Source: Microgenomates group bacterium
GTDB taxonomy: Bacteria > Patescibacteriota > Microgenomatia > UBA1400 > PJMF01
Reading direction: 5' to 3'
Assembly (NCBI GenBank): GCA_009776965.1
Contig: WRMU01000024.1
Location: 1 to 12,279 of the forward strand
Length of the DNA: 12,279 nucleotides
Shown: piece by piece, positions 5,311 through 12,279 of the stretch
Layout: every line of letters starts with the position of its first letter
How positions within the stretch are numbered: position 1 is the stretch's first letter
The notes under the pieces: model-generated
What the model saw: only the letters and a program-made list of their open reading frames with translations
The model's database searches: none
What the model was told of the DNA's origin: nothing
Program-made: the position numbers and the translations under genes

Positions 5311-6186
5311 TTAGCTGAGCCTGTTTTTGATGATGGCGACGAGCTGGTCGAGAGAAAGGGGGGTGGGAGGTTGAGAGAGGTTTTTATAGGAGCCGTTGAG
5401 AACCATTCTGCCTGAAGGGTGATAAAACCAATAACCACTAGAGTCGGTGGCGATAATATCTTCGTAGATTTCTTTGAGATCAAAAGGAGCATCGGGGCGA
5501 GCTTTGATGCGGGCATGACCGGTTTGGGGATCTTTTTTTACCACTAGTAAAAATCCTTGTTTTTGGGCAATTTTGATAGTTTCATCATTGCGGGTGGCGA
5601 GAGCAAGAGCGCGACCAGTTTTAAGATCAAAAGGCTCTCCTTCTTCGGCAATGATTTGTTTGGCTTGCAGGGAGTGGGTGATGACGGCGTAGGCAAAATC
5701 GAGAGCTTGAAAGCCAAAAACAACCTGACTTTGATCGTCGTGTTGCTCGGTTAGGTCCATGCCGCTGATAAGTTCATGGAGCATAAAGTTATAGCGATCA
5801 TTATCTGCTTCGGGCCAGAAGGCGTTTTGGAAATGGTCAATTTGTTTGGTGAAGTCAACAATAGCTTCTAGGGCTTTTTTTTGGCGTAGCTCGGGGTGAA
5901 TGTCGAGGAGATAAAAATAAACTAGCTCGGCGGCGGAGGTATATTGGCGACCGCGGACCTCGTCGTGGTGGTCGAATCTGCCCAAACCGGTGTCCACGTG
6001 GGTGATGTCGCTTTCGTTAAAACCTAATTCTTGGGCACGACGAGGGTCGATGGTTTGGCCAGCTTCGACAAAAGCATATTGAGGGATGCCATAGTGTTGA
6101 GCGTCGAAGCGGACGAGAAGCCAAGCCGAAGTAATGGCGTCGAGGTCGGGAGCGCGATGCATGACGATGAGATGACGACTGGGCAT
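5311..6186 (-). CDS. DHH-like phosphoesterase (MYG1-like)
   Basis: The 291-residue protein begins with a DHH-type metal site: H10..D14.D16 in HRAPDLDAITS, then D65 in HVDTG and the signature FDHH at 71-74. IVDFTKQIDH (109-118) could supply further metal ligands. The late motif HPSGRMVLNGS (256-266) resembles the substrate-binding end seen in such enzymes. DHH-superfamily proteins hydrolyse phosphoesters in small nucleotides or nucleic acids using manganese; the combination of DLDA and FDHH resembles the MYG1 exonuclease group, but the exact substrate cannot be read. It starts 2 nt after the uvrB stop with no Shine-Dalgarno, implying translational coupling. Placement behind uvrB hints at nucleic-acid metabolism, though the operon is mixed. 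Confidence 0.72.
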   Translation of the reverse strand: MPSRHLIVMHRAPDLDAITSAWLLVRFDAQHYGIPQYAFVEAGQTIDPRRAQELGFNESDITHVDTGLGRFDHHDEVRGRQYTSAAELVYFYLLDIHPELRQKKALEAIVDFTKQIDHFQNAFWPEADNDRYNFMLHELISGMDLTEQHDDQSQVVFGFQALDFAYAVITHSLQAKQIIAEEGEPFDLKTGRALALATRNDETIKIAQKQGFLLVVKKDPQTGHARIKARPDAPFDLKEIYEDIIATDSSGYWFYHPSGRMVLNGSYKNLSQPPTPLSLDQLVAIIKNRLS

Positions 6187-6188
6187 AA

Positions 6189-8309
6189 TTAATTTAGTTC
6201 TTTAATTTTATCACGAATGAGAGCGGCGAGCTCAAAGTCCATGGCGTCGGCGGCTTTCTTCATGTGACTGCGCATTTTGGGGAGGAGAACTTTTTTTTCG
6301 GCGGGAGTGTAGTCGTCAGGAGAAAAATTGTTGAGGTCAATGACTAATTCTTTGGTTAATTTTAAGATAAAGGGTTTTTTGGTGCGGGAAGCTGAGGAGT
6401 GGGATACGGTGGGAGATGTTTCCTCATTTTCCTTTTTGACTAAAATCCGCTCGCGAATAGTTTTTTGCACAGAAGAAGGAGTGATGTGGTGCTGAGTATT
6501 AAAAACTAATTGTTTGCGGCGACGGCGTCTAGTTTCGTTAATGGCTTCTTGCATGGAGCGAGTGATGCTATCGGCATAGAGGATGACATGACCGTTAAGA
6601 TGGCGGGCGGCACGACCGATGGTTTGGATGAGGGAAGTGCGCGAGCGCAGGAAACCTTCTTTGTCGGCGTCGATAATAGCCACCAGCGAAACTTCGGGCA
6701 GATCTAGGCCTTCGCGAAGGAGGTTGATGCCGACGATAACATCGTATTTGCCGGCGCGCAAATCGGCGAGAATATCGGAGCGCTCGAGAGTTTCCACGTC
6801 GGAATGGAGGTAGGCGACTTTAGGTAATTCACCAGTTTTGATAATATCGCGCATTTTTGACTCATCGTTGAGATAGTCGGCTAAAGCTTCGGCCATTTTT
6901 TTGGTGAGGACAGTGACGAGGACGCGCTCGCCGAGGGCCTTTCTCTCCCCTATTTCTTGGATGAGGTCGATAATTTGGCCTTTACTGGGGCGGATTTCCA
7001 CGTCGGGATCGACTAGGCCGGTGGGGCGGATGAGTTGCTCAACGACATGATCGGTACCGGATTTATTTAATTCGTAATCATTAGGAGTGGCGGAGACATG
7101 AATAAACTGATCGTTTTGGGCTAGAAACTCGGCAAACTTTAGCGGGCGATTGTCTAGGGCACTAGGAAGGCGAAAACCATAATTGATGAGGTTTTGTTTG
7201 CGACTTTGGTCGCCAAAAAACATGCCTCGGATTTGGGGGAGAGTGATATGACTTTCGTCGATGATGGTTAAAAAACTGTCATTAGGAAAGAGCTTAATAT
7301 TTTCGCGGAAATATTCTAGGAGAGTGAAGGGCGGATCGCCTCCCTGACGACCATCGAAATAGCGCGAATAGTTTTCAATACCATTACAAAAACCAAACTC
7401 TTTGATCTGTTCGAGATCATAATTAACTTTTTGTTTAAGACGAAAGGCTTCGATGTGTTTGCCGCTGGATTCTAGTTCTTGGGTGCGTTGTTGGGTATCG
7501 GCGACAATGTCGGCAAGAGCTTCTTGCTGACTTTTAGGATTGACCACGTAATGTTTGGCAGGATAGATGAGATAGCGGAGATAATTTTGTTCGGGGGTAG
7601 CGAGGGTGCGAGGAAGGTCTTGGCCGCTGGCAGGATCGAACTCGCGAATATTGGTGATACAATCGGCGAGAGTGTCGAGAGCAATGGCATGGTCGCTGTA
7701 GGCAGGCCAGAGGTGGATGATATCGCCACGGAGGCGAAAAGTACCGCGTTTGAACTCATAGTCGCTTCTGTCATATTGAAGGGCGATGAGGCGTTTGAGG
7801 AGAGTGGCGCGTTCAATTTTTTGTCCGGCGACAATCTCGAGGACATACTTGCCATATTCAATAGGGCTGCCGAGATTATAAATGCAGGAAACAGAGCTGA
7901 CGACCACCACATCGCGGCGAGTGAGGAGATTGGCGGTGGCGGAGAGGCGGAGTTTGTCGATTTCGTCATTGATGGAGGCGTCCTTTTCGATGTAGGTGTC
8001 GGTGGCGGCGATATAGGCTTCGGGCTGATAGTAATCATAGTAAGAAACAAAATAGGAGACAGCAGCTGAGGGAAGAAAGTCGCGGAGTTCTTGGTAGAGT
8101 TGAGCGGCGAGGGTTTTGTTATGGGCGATGACGAGAGTGGGTTTTTTGACTTGTTCGATGACTTTGGCGAAAGTGAAGGTTTTACCGGAGCCGGTGACTC
8201 CAAGGAGAACTTGATTTTTTTGACCATTAAGGACACCACGAGAAAGCTGGGCAATGGCTTCGGGCTGGTCGCCGGAGGGTTCAAATGGAGATACTACTTT
8301 GAAGGACAT
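6189..8309 (-). CDS. uvrB: UvrABC excinuclease subunit B
   Basis: UvrB receives damaged DNA from UvrA, verifies the lesion and recruits UvrC for incision. The 706-residue protein is complete: Walker A GVTGSGKT (37-44), the beta-hairpin that clamps DNA (YYDYYQPEAY, 90-99), Walker B DESH (351-354), SATP (406-409), helicase motif VI QTIGRAARH (562-570), and a C-terminal UVR domain (about 671-706) that contacts UvrC. It is some 30 residues longer than typical UvrB because of a Ser/Thr/Lys-rich linker at 625-660. Its first codons overlap the end of tpiA by 16 nt in another frame and no Shine-Dalgarno is seen, so translation is probably coupled. No LexA-like operator was recognised; expression should follow the operon promoter at ferredoxin. 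Confidence 0.99.
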   Translation of the reverse strand: MSFKVVSPFEPSGDQPEAIAQLSRGVLNGQKNQVLLGVTGSGKTFTFAKVIEQVKKPTLVIAHNKTLAAQLYQELRDFLPSAAVSYFVSYYDYYQPEAYIAATDTYIEKDASINDEIDKLRLSATANLLTRRDVVVVSSVSCIYNLGSPIEYGKYVLEIVAGQKIERATLLKRLIALQYDRSDYEFKRGTFRLRGDIIHLWPAYSDHAIALDTLADCITNIREFDPASGQDLPRTLATPEQNYLRYLIYPAKHYVVNPKSQQEALADIVADTQQRTQELESSGKHIEAFRLKQKVNYDLEQIKEFGFCNGIENYSRYFDGRQGGDPPFTLLEYFRENIKLFPNDSFLTIIDESHITLPQIRGMFFGDQSRKQNLINYGFRLPSALDNRPLKFAEFLAQNDQFIHVSATPNDYELNKSGTDHVVEQLIRPTGLVDPDVEIRPSKGQIIDLIQEIGERKALGERVLVTVLTKKMAEALADYLNDESKMRDIIKTGELPKVAYLHSDVETLERSDILADLRAGKYDVIVGINLLREGLDLPEVSLVAIIDADKEGFLRSRTSLIQTIGRAARHLNGHVILYADSITRSMQEAINETRRRRRKQLVFNTQHHITPSSVQKTIRERILVKKENEETSPTVSHSSASRTKKPFILKLTKELVIDLNNFSPDDYTPAEKKVLLPKMRSHMKKAADAMDFELAALIRDKIKELN

Positions 8310-9073
8310 AGAAGCATCTTGGCGTATTCATCCACTTTTAGGGAGGCACCGCCGATGAGACCGCCGTGGATATGGGGCTGGGCAACTAAGTCGGCGCAGT
8401 TGGAGGAATCCATGCTGCCGCCATAGAGGATGGGAATATGGCCGGCGGTTTCCTGACCAAATTGTTGGGTGAGCCAGTCATAAATCATGACAGCTGCTTC
8501 ATTAGCAGTCTCGGGAGTGGCTACTAGAGAGTTTTGCGCGTCTAGGACTTCTCCTTTGCTGATGGCCCAGAGCGGTTCATAAGCAATGACACACTTGGCT
8601 GCTTGAGCTGGTGAGAGGTCAGCTAAATCAGCGACGAGTTGACGGAGAATAACTGTTTGAGTCTGTCCGTTTTGGCGCTCGGGGAGAGTTTCACCAATAC
8701 AGAGGATGGGGATAAGATTAGCGTTTAAGGCGGCAGTGACTTTTTTATTAATGAGCTCGTCAGTTTCACCCAGATGGGAGCGGCGCTCGGAATGGCCAAT
8801 GATGACATAGGTAACGCTCAAGTCTAGGAGCATGGAGGCAGAGATCTCGCCGGTGAAAGTGCCTTTTTGTTCATAGTGCATGTTTTGGGCTCCGAGGGAG
8901 ATATTGGTGTCATGTAACTCTCCGCACAAGGTTTCTAGGGCGGTGAAAGGGGCGCAGATAATGGCTTTGGCCGTATATTCGTCGGGTAGTTTAGTTTTTA
9001 GCTCTTGAGCGAAGGTTTTTGCTTGGGTGCTGGTGAAGTTCATTTTCCAATTGGCGATCATGAGAGGATGCAT
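8294..9073 (-). CDS. tpiA: Triosephosphate isomerase
   Basis: It interconverts dihydroxyacetone phosphate and glyceraldehyde 3-phosphate in glycolysis. The catalytic residues are present: N8 and K10 in ANWKMN, H94 in IIGHSERR, and E166 in AYEPLWAI; the phosphate-binding glycines are at 218-219 and 237-242. Length (259) is near the usual 250. Catalytic loop 6 is odd: where most enzymes have IGTGK..ATPE, this one reads ISKGEVLDAQNSLVATPE (171-188), an insertion of about 8 residues and GT replaced by SK. No Shine-Dalgarno precedes either possible start (M1 or M5); M1 is kept. It starts 10 nt after the kinase stop. Confidence 0.97.
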   Translation of the reverse strand: MHPLMIANWKMNFTSTQAKTFAQELKTKLPDEYTAKAIICAPFTALETLCGELHDTNISLGAQNMHYEQKGTFTGEISASMLLDLSVTYVIIGHSERRSHLGETDELINKKVTAALNANLIPILCIGETLPERQNGQTQTVILRQLVADLADLSPAQAAKCVIAYEPLWAISKGEVLDAQNSLVATPETANEAAVMIYDWLTQQFGQETAGHIPILYGGSMDSSNCADLVAQPHIHGGLIGGASLKVDEYAKMLLCPSK

Positions 9074-9083
9074 AAGGAAGCTT

Positions 9084-9710
9084 TCAAACTAAATCATCTT
9101 TCATGCCTAGAGTTTCGATAACTAGGTCGAGACATTCTTTTCTGTTGGTGGAGTAAGTGTCGATGACTAAGTCATAGAGGGCAGGATGCCAGAAGTCTAT
9201 GGGGGCAGAGGCGGGAAGAATGCCGCGATCAACAACAAACTCTTGCCATTCCTTGGCATACATTTTGCTCCATGACTTGAGGTTGGTTTTGTGGCGGGAG
9301 GCCATATTGCGCTTAGCGTCTTGGACGCTTAAACCGTCGCGATTAACAACTCGGTCGATGCGTACCGAAACATCGGAGCAGGTCATGAGAACTTTAAGAG
9401 TGTTTTTTATGCCCTGACTAAAAAAACCAGCTAGCCAACTCTCAATAATCCATTTTTCTTGGGTTTGGAGTTTGTGGCGGATATCATAATCAACTTGGCG
9501 ATCAAAGTCATCGGGATAAGCCTCAACATTATGGTGTTCGGTGGAGTTGCCATTAAAGAAACCTTGTTCTATGGCGTAAGCGCGCATAAAAGCGCCGCCG
9601 GAAAAACCAGTCCAACCATGGAATTGAAGCCGTGATTTAAGGCCGCCGAGGAGGGTGGTGGAGCCACACCCTGGGAGACCACTAATAGCAACGTTGATAT
9701 ACTTTGGCAT
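9084..9710 (-). CDS. Cytidylate-kinase-like P-loop nucleotide kinase
   Basis: The 208-residue protein opens with ISGLPGCGSTTL (9-20), a P-loop in which the usual Lys is replaced by Ser. The archaeal-type cytidylate kinase family shows a similar change (GSGTTT), so this family is the best match; it would phosphorylate CMP or dCMP. Other supporting features are the basic lid-like stretch RIDRVVNRDGLSVQDAKRNM (117-136) followed by ASRH, and YDLVIDT (179-185), typical of this kinase fold near the C-terminus. It starts 3 nt after the ferredoxin stop with no Shine-Dalgarno and ends 10 nt before tpiA. It could be another NMP or small-molecule kinase, since the substrate pocket was not verified. Confidence 0.78.
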   Translation of the reverse strand: MPKYINVAISGLPGCGSTTLLGGLKSRLQFHGWTGFSGGAFMRAYAIEQGFFNGNSTEHHNVEAYPDDFDRQVDYDIRHKLQTQEKWIIESWLAGFFSQGIKNTLKVLMTCSDVSVRIDRVVNRDGLSVQDAKRNMASRHKTNLKSWSKMYAKEWQEFVVDRGILPASAPIDFWHPALYDLVIDTYSTNRKECLDLVIETLGMKDDLV

Positions 9711-9713
9711 ATT

Positions 9714-9962
9714 TTAAGTAAGGTCTTCTATGGCAATAATGTTGGCAGGACAAGATATAGTGAGAAGGTCGGCAGTGGAGTCGTCGAGACTGTCGGTGGT
9801 GAGAGTTTGGACGGGAGTGGCGGGATCGCTTTCGTCTAGTTGACCATCAATGAGATTAGCTTTGAAGGTTTGGGGGTTGAGAGAAAAGTGTTCGGGACTA
9901 ATGCTGATGCAGGCCCCGCAACCAATACAATCAGAGAAACGATGGGTGATTTTCTTCGACAT
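9714..9962 (-). CDS. Single-cluster [4Fe-4S] ferredoxin
   Basis: The 82-residue protein has CIGCGAC (C12, C15, C18) and a distant C71 in SCPANII, the four ligands of one [4Fe-4S] cluster. Between them is an acidic stretch (about 40-65), as in Bacillus- and Thermotoga-type monocluster ferredoxins. It is a soluble electron carrier; its partner is not visible here. It is the first gene of the leftward operon with the kinase, tpiA, uvrB and the DHH protein. There is no Shine-Dalgarno, and the predicted promoter (9970-9998) would start the mRNA at or next to the ATG, so the transcript is probably leaderless. Confidence 0.94.
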   Translation of the reverse strand: MSKKITHRFSDCIGCGACISISPEHFSLNPQTFKANLIDGQLDESDPATPVQTLTTDSLDDSTADLLTISCPANIIAIEDLT

Positions 9963-9966
9963 AGGA

Positions 9967-9972
9967 TATAAT
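9967..9972 (+). promoter_or_regulatory. -10 element of the penicillin-binding protein gene
   Basis: TATAAT at 9967-9972 would start transcription at about 9978-9979, on the ATG itself. No good -35 is seen upstream (the region lies within ferredoxin codons). A weak Shine-Dalgarno-like AGGA (9963-9966) stands 11 nt before the ATG, so a leadered transcript from farther upstream remains possible. Confidence 0.5.
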
Positions 9973-9998
9973 ATAATATGTCAATGCCATTAAATCAA
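9970..9998 (-). promoter_or_regulatory. Operon promoter for ferredoxin through the DHH gene, overlapping the PBP coding start
   Basis: On the minus strand TTGATT (9993-9998), a 17-bp spacer, then TATATT (9970-9975). The transcription start would fall near 9963, next to the ferredoxin ATG at 9962. The -35 lies inside the first codons of the divergent penicillin-binding protein. Each box has one or two departures from consensus, so the call is moderate. Confidence 0.55.
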
Positions 9999-12279
9999 GG
10001 GTCAACTACTATTCGTAAAGCTAGGCTTAAGCCCAAGAAGCGGAGTTGGTTGAGAAAAATGGTGATGGTAATTTCCATATTGATTTTGCTGACGGTAGTG
10101 GCGGGAGGTATTTTTTGGATGATTTATATTCAACCATTAATAGAGGATTTGCCCGATCCGGCATATATCACCCATAATAATGAGAGGTATGGAGTAAGTA
10201 CACAGATTTTTGCGCGGGACGGACAAAAGTTGTATGAGTTTTATGAGGATGAGCGGCGAGTGCCGATTAGATTGAGTAGTCTTCCCTCTTATGTTTATCA
10301 GGCTAGTGTGGCGGTTGAAGATAAAAAGTTTTATAAACATATGGGCTTTGATATTCAAGGAATTGCGCGGGCCTATTTAACTAATCGCGAGACTGGCTCT
10401 TTTTCTCAGGGAGGATCAACCATCACTCAACAGTTGGTAAAAAAAGCGTTTTTGACCGACGATAAATCTTATGAGCGAAAAATCCAAGAGGTCTTTTTGT
10501 CGGTGTTTGTGGAGCGCCAGTATACTAAGGATCAGATTTTGGAAATGTATTTGAATTATATCCCTTATGGAGGGACGAGCGCGGGAATTGGATCGGCGGC
10601 AGAAACTTATTTTGCCACAAGTGCCGCTAATTTAACTTTAGCACAGGCGGCATTTTTGGCGGGATTACCTCAAGCGCCAAGCAGGTATTCACCATTTATT
10701 AATTCGCAGGAAGCGGCTAGGGCTAGGCAGTGGGAGGTACTGCGCAGTATGGTGGAAGAAGGATATATTGACAGTGCGCGGGCACAGGCGGCCTATGATG
10801 AGCCGCTGGAGTTTGCTTTGAATAGGACCAGCATCATAGCTCCACATTTTGTGTTTTATGTTAGAGACTATTTGGTTAGTAAGTATGGTGAGGAGAGAGT
10901 AAACTCGGGAGGGTTGAGGGTGACTACCACCATAGATTTGGAAATGCAGCGTGATGCGGAGGCGAGTGTGGCAGCGGAATTGGCAACCTTAACCAACCAT
11001 CGAGTGGGTAATGGGGCGGCGTTGGTGACTAATCCTAAAACAGGAGAGATTTTGGCGATGGTGGGTAGCAGAGATTATTTTGATCAGGAACATGACGGAC
11101 AAGTAAATATTCTGACCTCATTACGCCAGCCGGGGAGCTCGATTAAGCCTTTAGTTTATGCGACGGCCTTTGAACAGAAGTTGTTAAACCCAGGGACAAT
11201 TTTACTGGACGTGCCGACTTGTTTTAAGTATTCATATCAGGAGGATTATTGTCCGCAGAATTATTCGGGAGGTTTTAGTGGGCCGGCGAGCGTGCGCAGT
11301 GCTTTGGGGGGCTCGTTAAATATTCCGGCGGTGAAGGCGATGAGAATGATTGGAGTGGAAAGTTTTATTTGGCAGACACAAAATATGGGAATGACCACAT
11401 TTACTGATCCGCGCAATTATGGTTTGAGTTTGGCGCTGGGGGGAGGAGAAGTTAAGGCCACGGAGTTTGCGGGGGCGTTTGGGGCATTGGCTAATCAGGG
11501 AGTATTGGTGCCGGTGACGGGGATTTTGGAGGTGACTGATTATAATGGACGGGTATTGGAAAGGAATAACCCCGAGGAGAGAGCGATGATTGTGGATAGT
11601 TTTAATGAAACGGAAAATATGGAGGACGAGCTGGCCAATGGTATTAAAAGGGTTTTCCACCGAGCGAGTGCTTGGATGATTACGGAGATTATGCGCGATA
11701 ATCGGGCGCGCAGCAGTGTGTTTGGAGCTAATTCGGAGCTAGTAATTAGAGGAGAGAGACCTTTTGGTAATAAAGACGTGGCGGTGAAAACGGGGACGAC
11801 TAATGACCTGCGAGATAATTGGACAGTAGGGTTTACGCCGGAGAGGATGGTGGTGGTATGGGTGGGGAATAATGATAATACGCCGATGAGCAGAATTGCT
11901 TCGGGAGTGACGGGAGCGGCGCCGATTTGGAACGATATTATGAGTTATTTGTTGCGTGATGAGGAGGAAATTATCTGGCCGGAAGGGCCCGATGATGCGG
12001 TGAAAGGAGCGGTTTGTGCCAGCGGAATGCCGGAGAGTTATGGCAAGGCGTTGAGTAGTAGTTATTCTTGTAGCCAGAGCTATAATGATTATTACTGGAC
12101 GGCAAGTTTACCGGCGAGGAGTGATATTGTGACTAAGGGGGTATGGATAGATCCTAATACGGGTGCGCCGGCGGCTGAGGGGCAAACGGAAGGGCTGGAG
12201 TTGCGCGAGCAGCGAGTGTTTCGAGATCCTTTGACTAATGAGTATTGTGGTGATTGCGAGCGGATAGCGGGTGAAGATG
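9978..12279 (+). CDS. Class A penicillin-binding protein, PBP1A type (partial, C-terminus beyond right edge)
   Basis: This bifunctional enzyme polymerises glycan strands from lipid II and cross-links their peptides outside the membrane. 767 codons are visible with no stop. A basic cytoplasmic tail is followed by a transmembrane helix (about 28-50). The glycosyltransferase 51 domain has E114 in EDKKFYKH, QGGSTITQQ (144-152), E171 in RKIQE and the YLNYIPYGG motif. The transpeptidase domain has S387..K390 in QPGSSIKP, SLN (446-448) and KTG (604-606). All key residues are intact. After the transpeptidase domain comes a tail with paired cysteines (YCGDCE near the edge), which may be disulfide-bonded. 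The start could be M1 or M3 (9984). The gene is divergent from ferredoxin across 15 bp. Confidence 0.97.
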   Translation, partial: MSMPLNQGSTTIRKARLKPKKRSWLRKMVMVISILILLTVVAGGIFWMIYIQPLIEDLPDPAYITHNNERYGVSTQIFARDGQKLYEFYEDERRVPIRLSSLPSYVYQASVAVEDKKFYKHMGFDIQGIARAYLTNRETGSFSQGGSTITQQLVKKAFLTDDKSYERKIQEVFLSVFVERQYTKDQILEMYLNYIPYGGTSAGIGSAAETYFATSAANLTLAQAAFLAGLPQAPSRYSPFINSQEAARARQWEVLRSMVEEGYIDSARAQAAYDEPLEFALNRTSIIAPHFVFYVRDYLVSKYGEERVNSGGLRVTTTIDLEMQRDAEASVAAELATLTNHRVGNGAALVTNPKTGEILAMVGSRDYFDQEHDGQVNILTSLRQPGSSIKPLVYATAFEQKLLNPGTILLDVPTCFKYSYQEDYCPQNYSGGFSGPASVRSALGGSLNIPAVKAMRMIGVESFIWQTQNMGMTTFTDPRNYGLSLALGGGEVKATEFAGAFGALANQGVLVPVTGILEVTDYNGRVLERNNPEERAMIVDSFNETENMEDELANGIKRVFHRASAWMITEIMRDNRARSSVFGANSELVIRGERPFGNKDVAVKTGTTNDLRDNWTVGFTPERMVVVWVGNNDNTPMSRIASGVTGAAPIWNDIMSYLLRDEEEIIWPEGPDDAVKGAVCASGMPESYGKALSSSYSCSQSYNDYYWTASLPARSDIVTKGVWIDPNTGAPAAEGQTEGLELREQRVFRDPLTNEYCGDCERIAGED

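Noticed and set aside
7479..8069. Long plus-strand open frame opposite uvrB
   Set aside because: It is a shadow of the uvrB coding sequence, Gly/Ile/Glu-rich, with no ribosome-binding site, while uvrB on the other strand is unmistakable.

Overview
The window looks like chromosomal DNA of a bacterium with a small, compact genome. The best guess is a member of the Patescibacteria (Candidate Phyla Radiation). Reasons: intergenic gaps are tiny, the housekeeping genes mostly lack Shine-Dalgarno sequences and some look leaderless, the tRNA gene does not encode CCA, the nucleotide kinase resembles the archaeal-type cytidylate kinase family, and several small proteins are unfamiliar. TGA and TAA both serve as ordinary stops here, so the UGA-to-glycine code of some candidate phyla does not apply. 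The taxonomic placement is an inference, not a database match.

Region 1 (1-3826) is the accessory-looking part. A secreted repeat protein, cut by the left edge, runs leftward. It has a signal peptide, a stalk-like domain, a Pro/Tyr linker and FIVAR-like repeats with an exact 70-residue period. It is divided from a rightward two-gene unit of unknown function (1857-2627 and 2643-3773) by a 467-bp divergent control region. That region holds a strong consensus promoter for the unknown pair, a good promoter with a long leader for the secreted protein, and a tandem 27-bp hairpin repeat inside that leader. The three genes here have strong Shine-Dalgarno sequences, unlike everything to the right. The second unknown gene contains a perfect 24-bp palindrome. 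A strong hairpin terminator at 3781-3826, probably working in both directions, closes the unit.

Region 2 (3821-5290) is leftward: ribosomal protein L33, a tRNA-Thr(UGU) just upstream of it, and an unrecognised single-pass membrane protein whose promoter sits so close to the ATG that its mRNA should be leaderless.

Region 3 (5311-9962) is a tight leftward five-gene operon: ferredoxin, cytidylate-kinase-like protein, triosephosphate isomerase, UvrB, and a DHH-like phosphoesterase. Gaps are 2-10 nt, with one 16-nt overlap.

Region 4 (9978-right edge) is a divergent class A penicillin-binding protein (PBP1A type), cut by the right edge. Its ATG lies 15 bp from the ferredoxin ATG, so the two promoters must overlap each other and the opposing coding sequence.

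The most unusual items are the unknown two-gene unit with its elaborate divergent control region, the 24-bp palindrome, the tandem hairpin/mini-ORF repeats, the leaderless divergent starts, and an insertion in the catalytic loop of triosephosphate isomerase.
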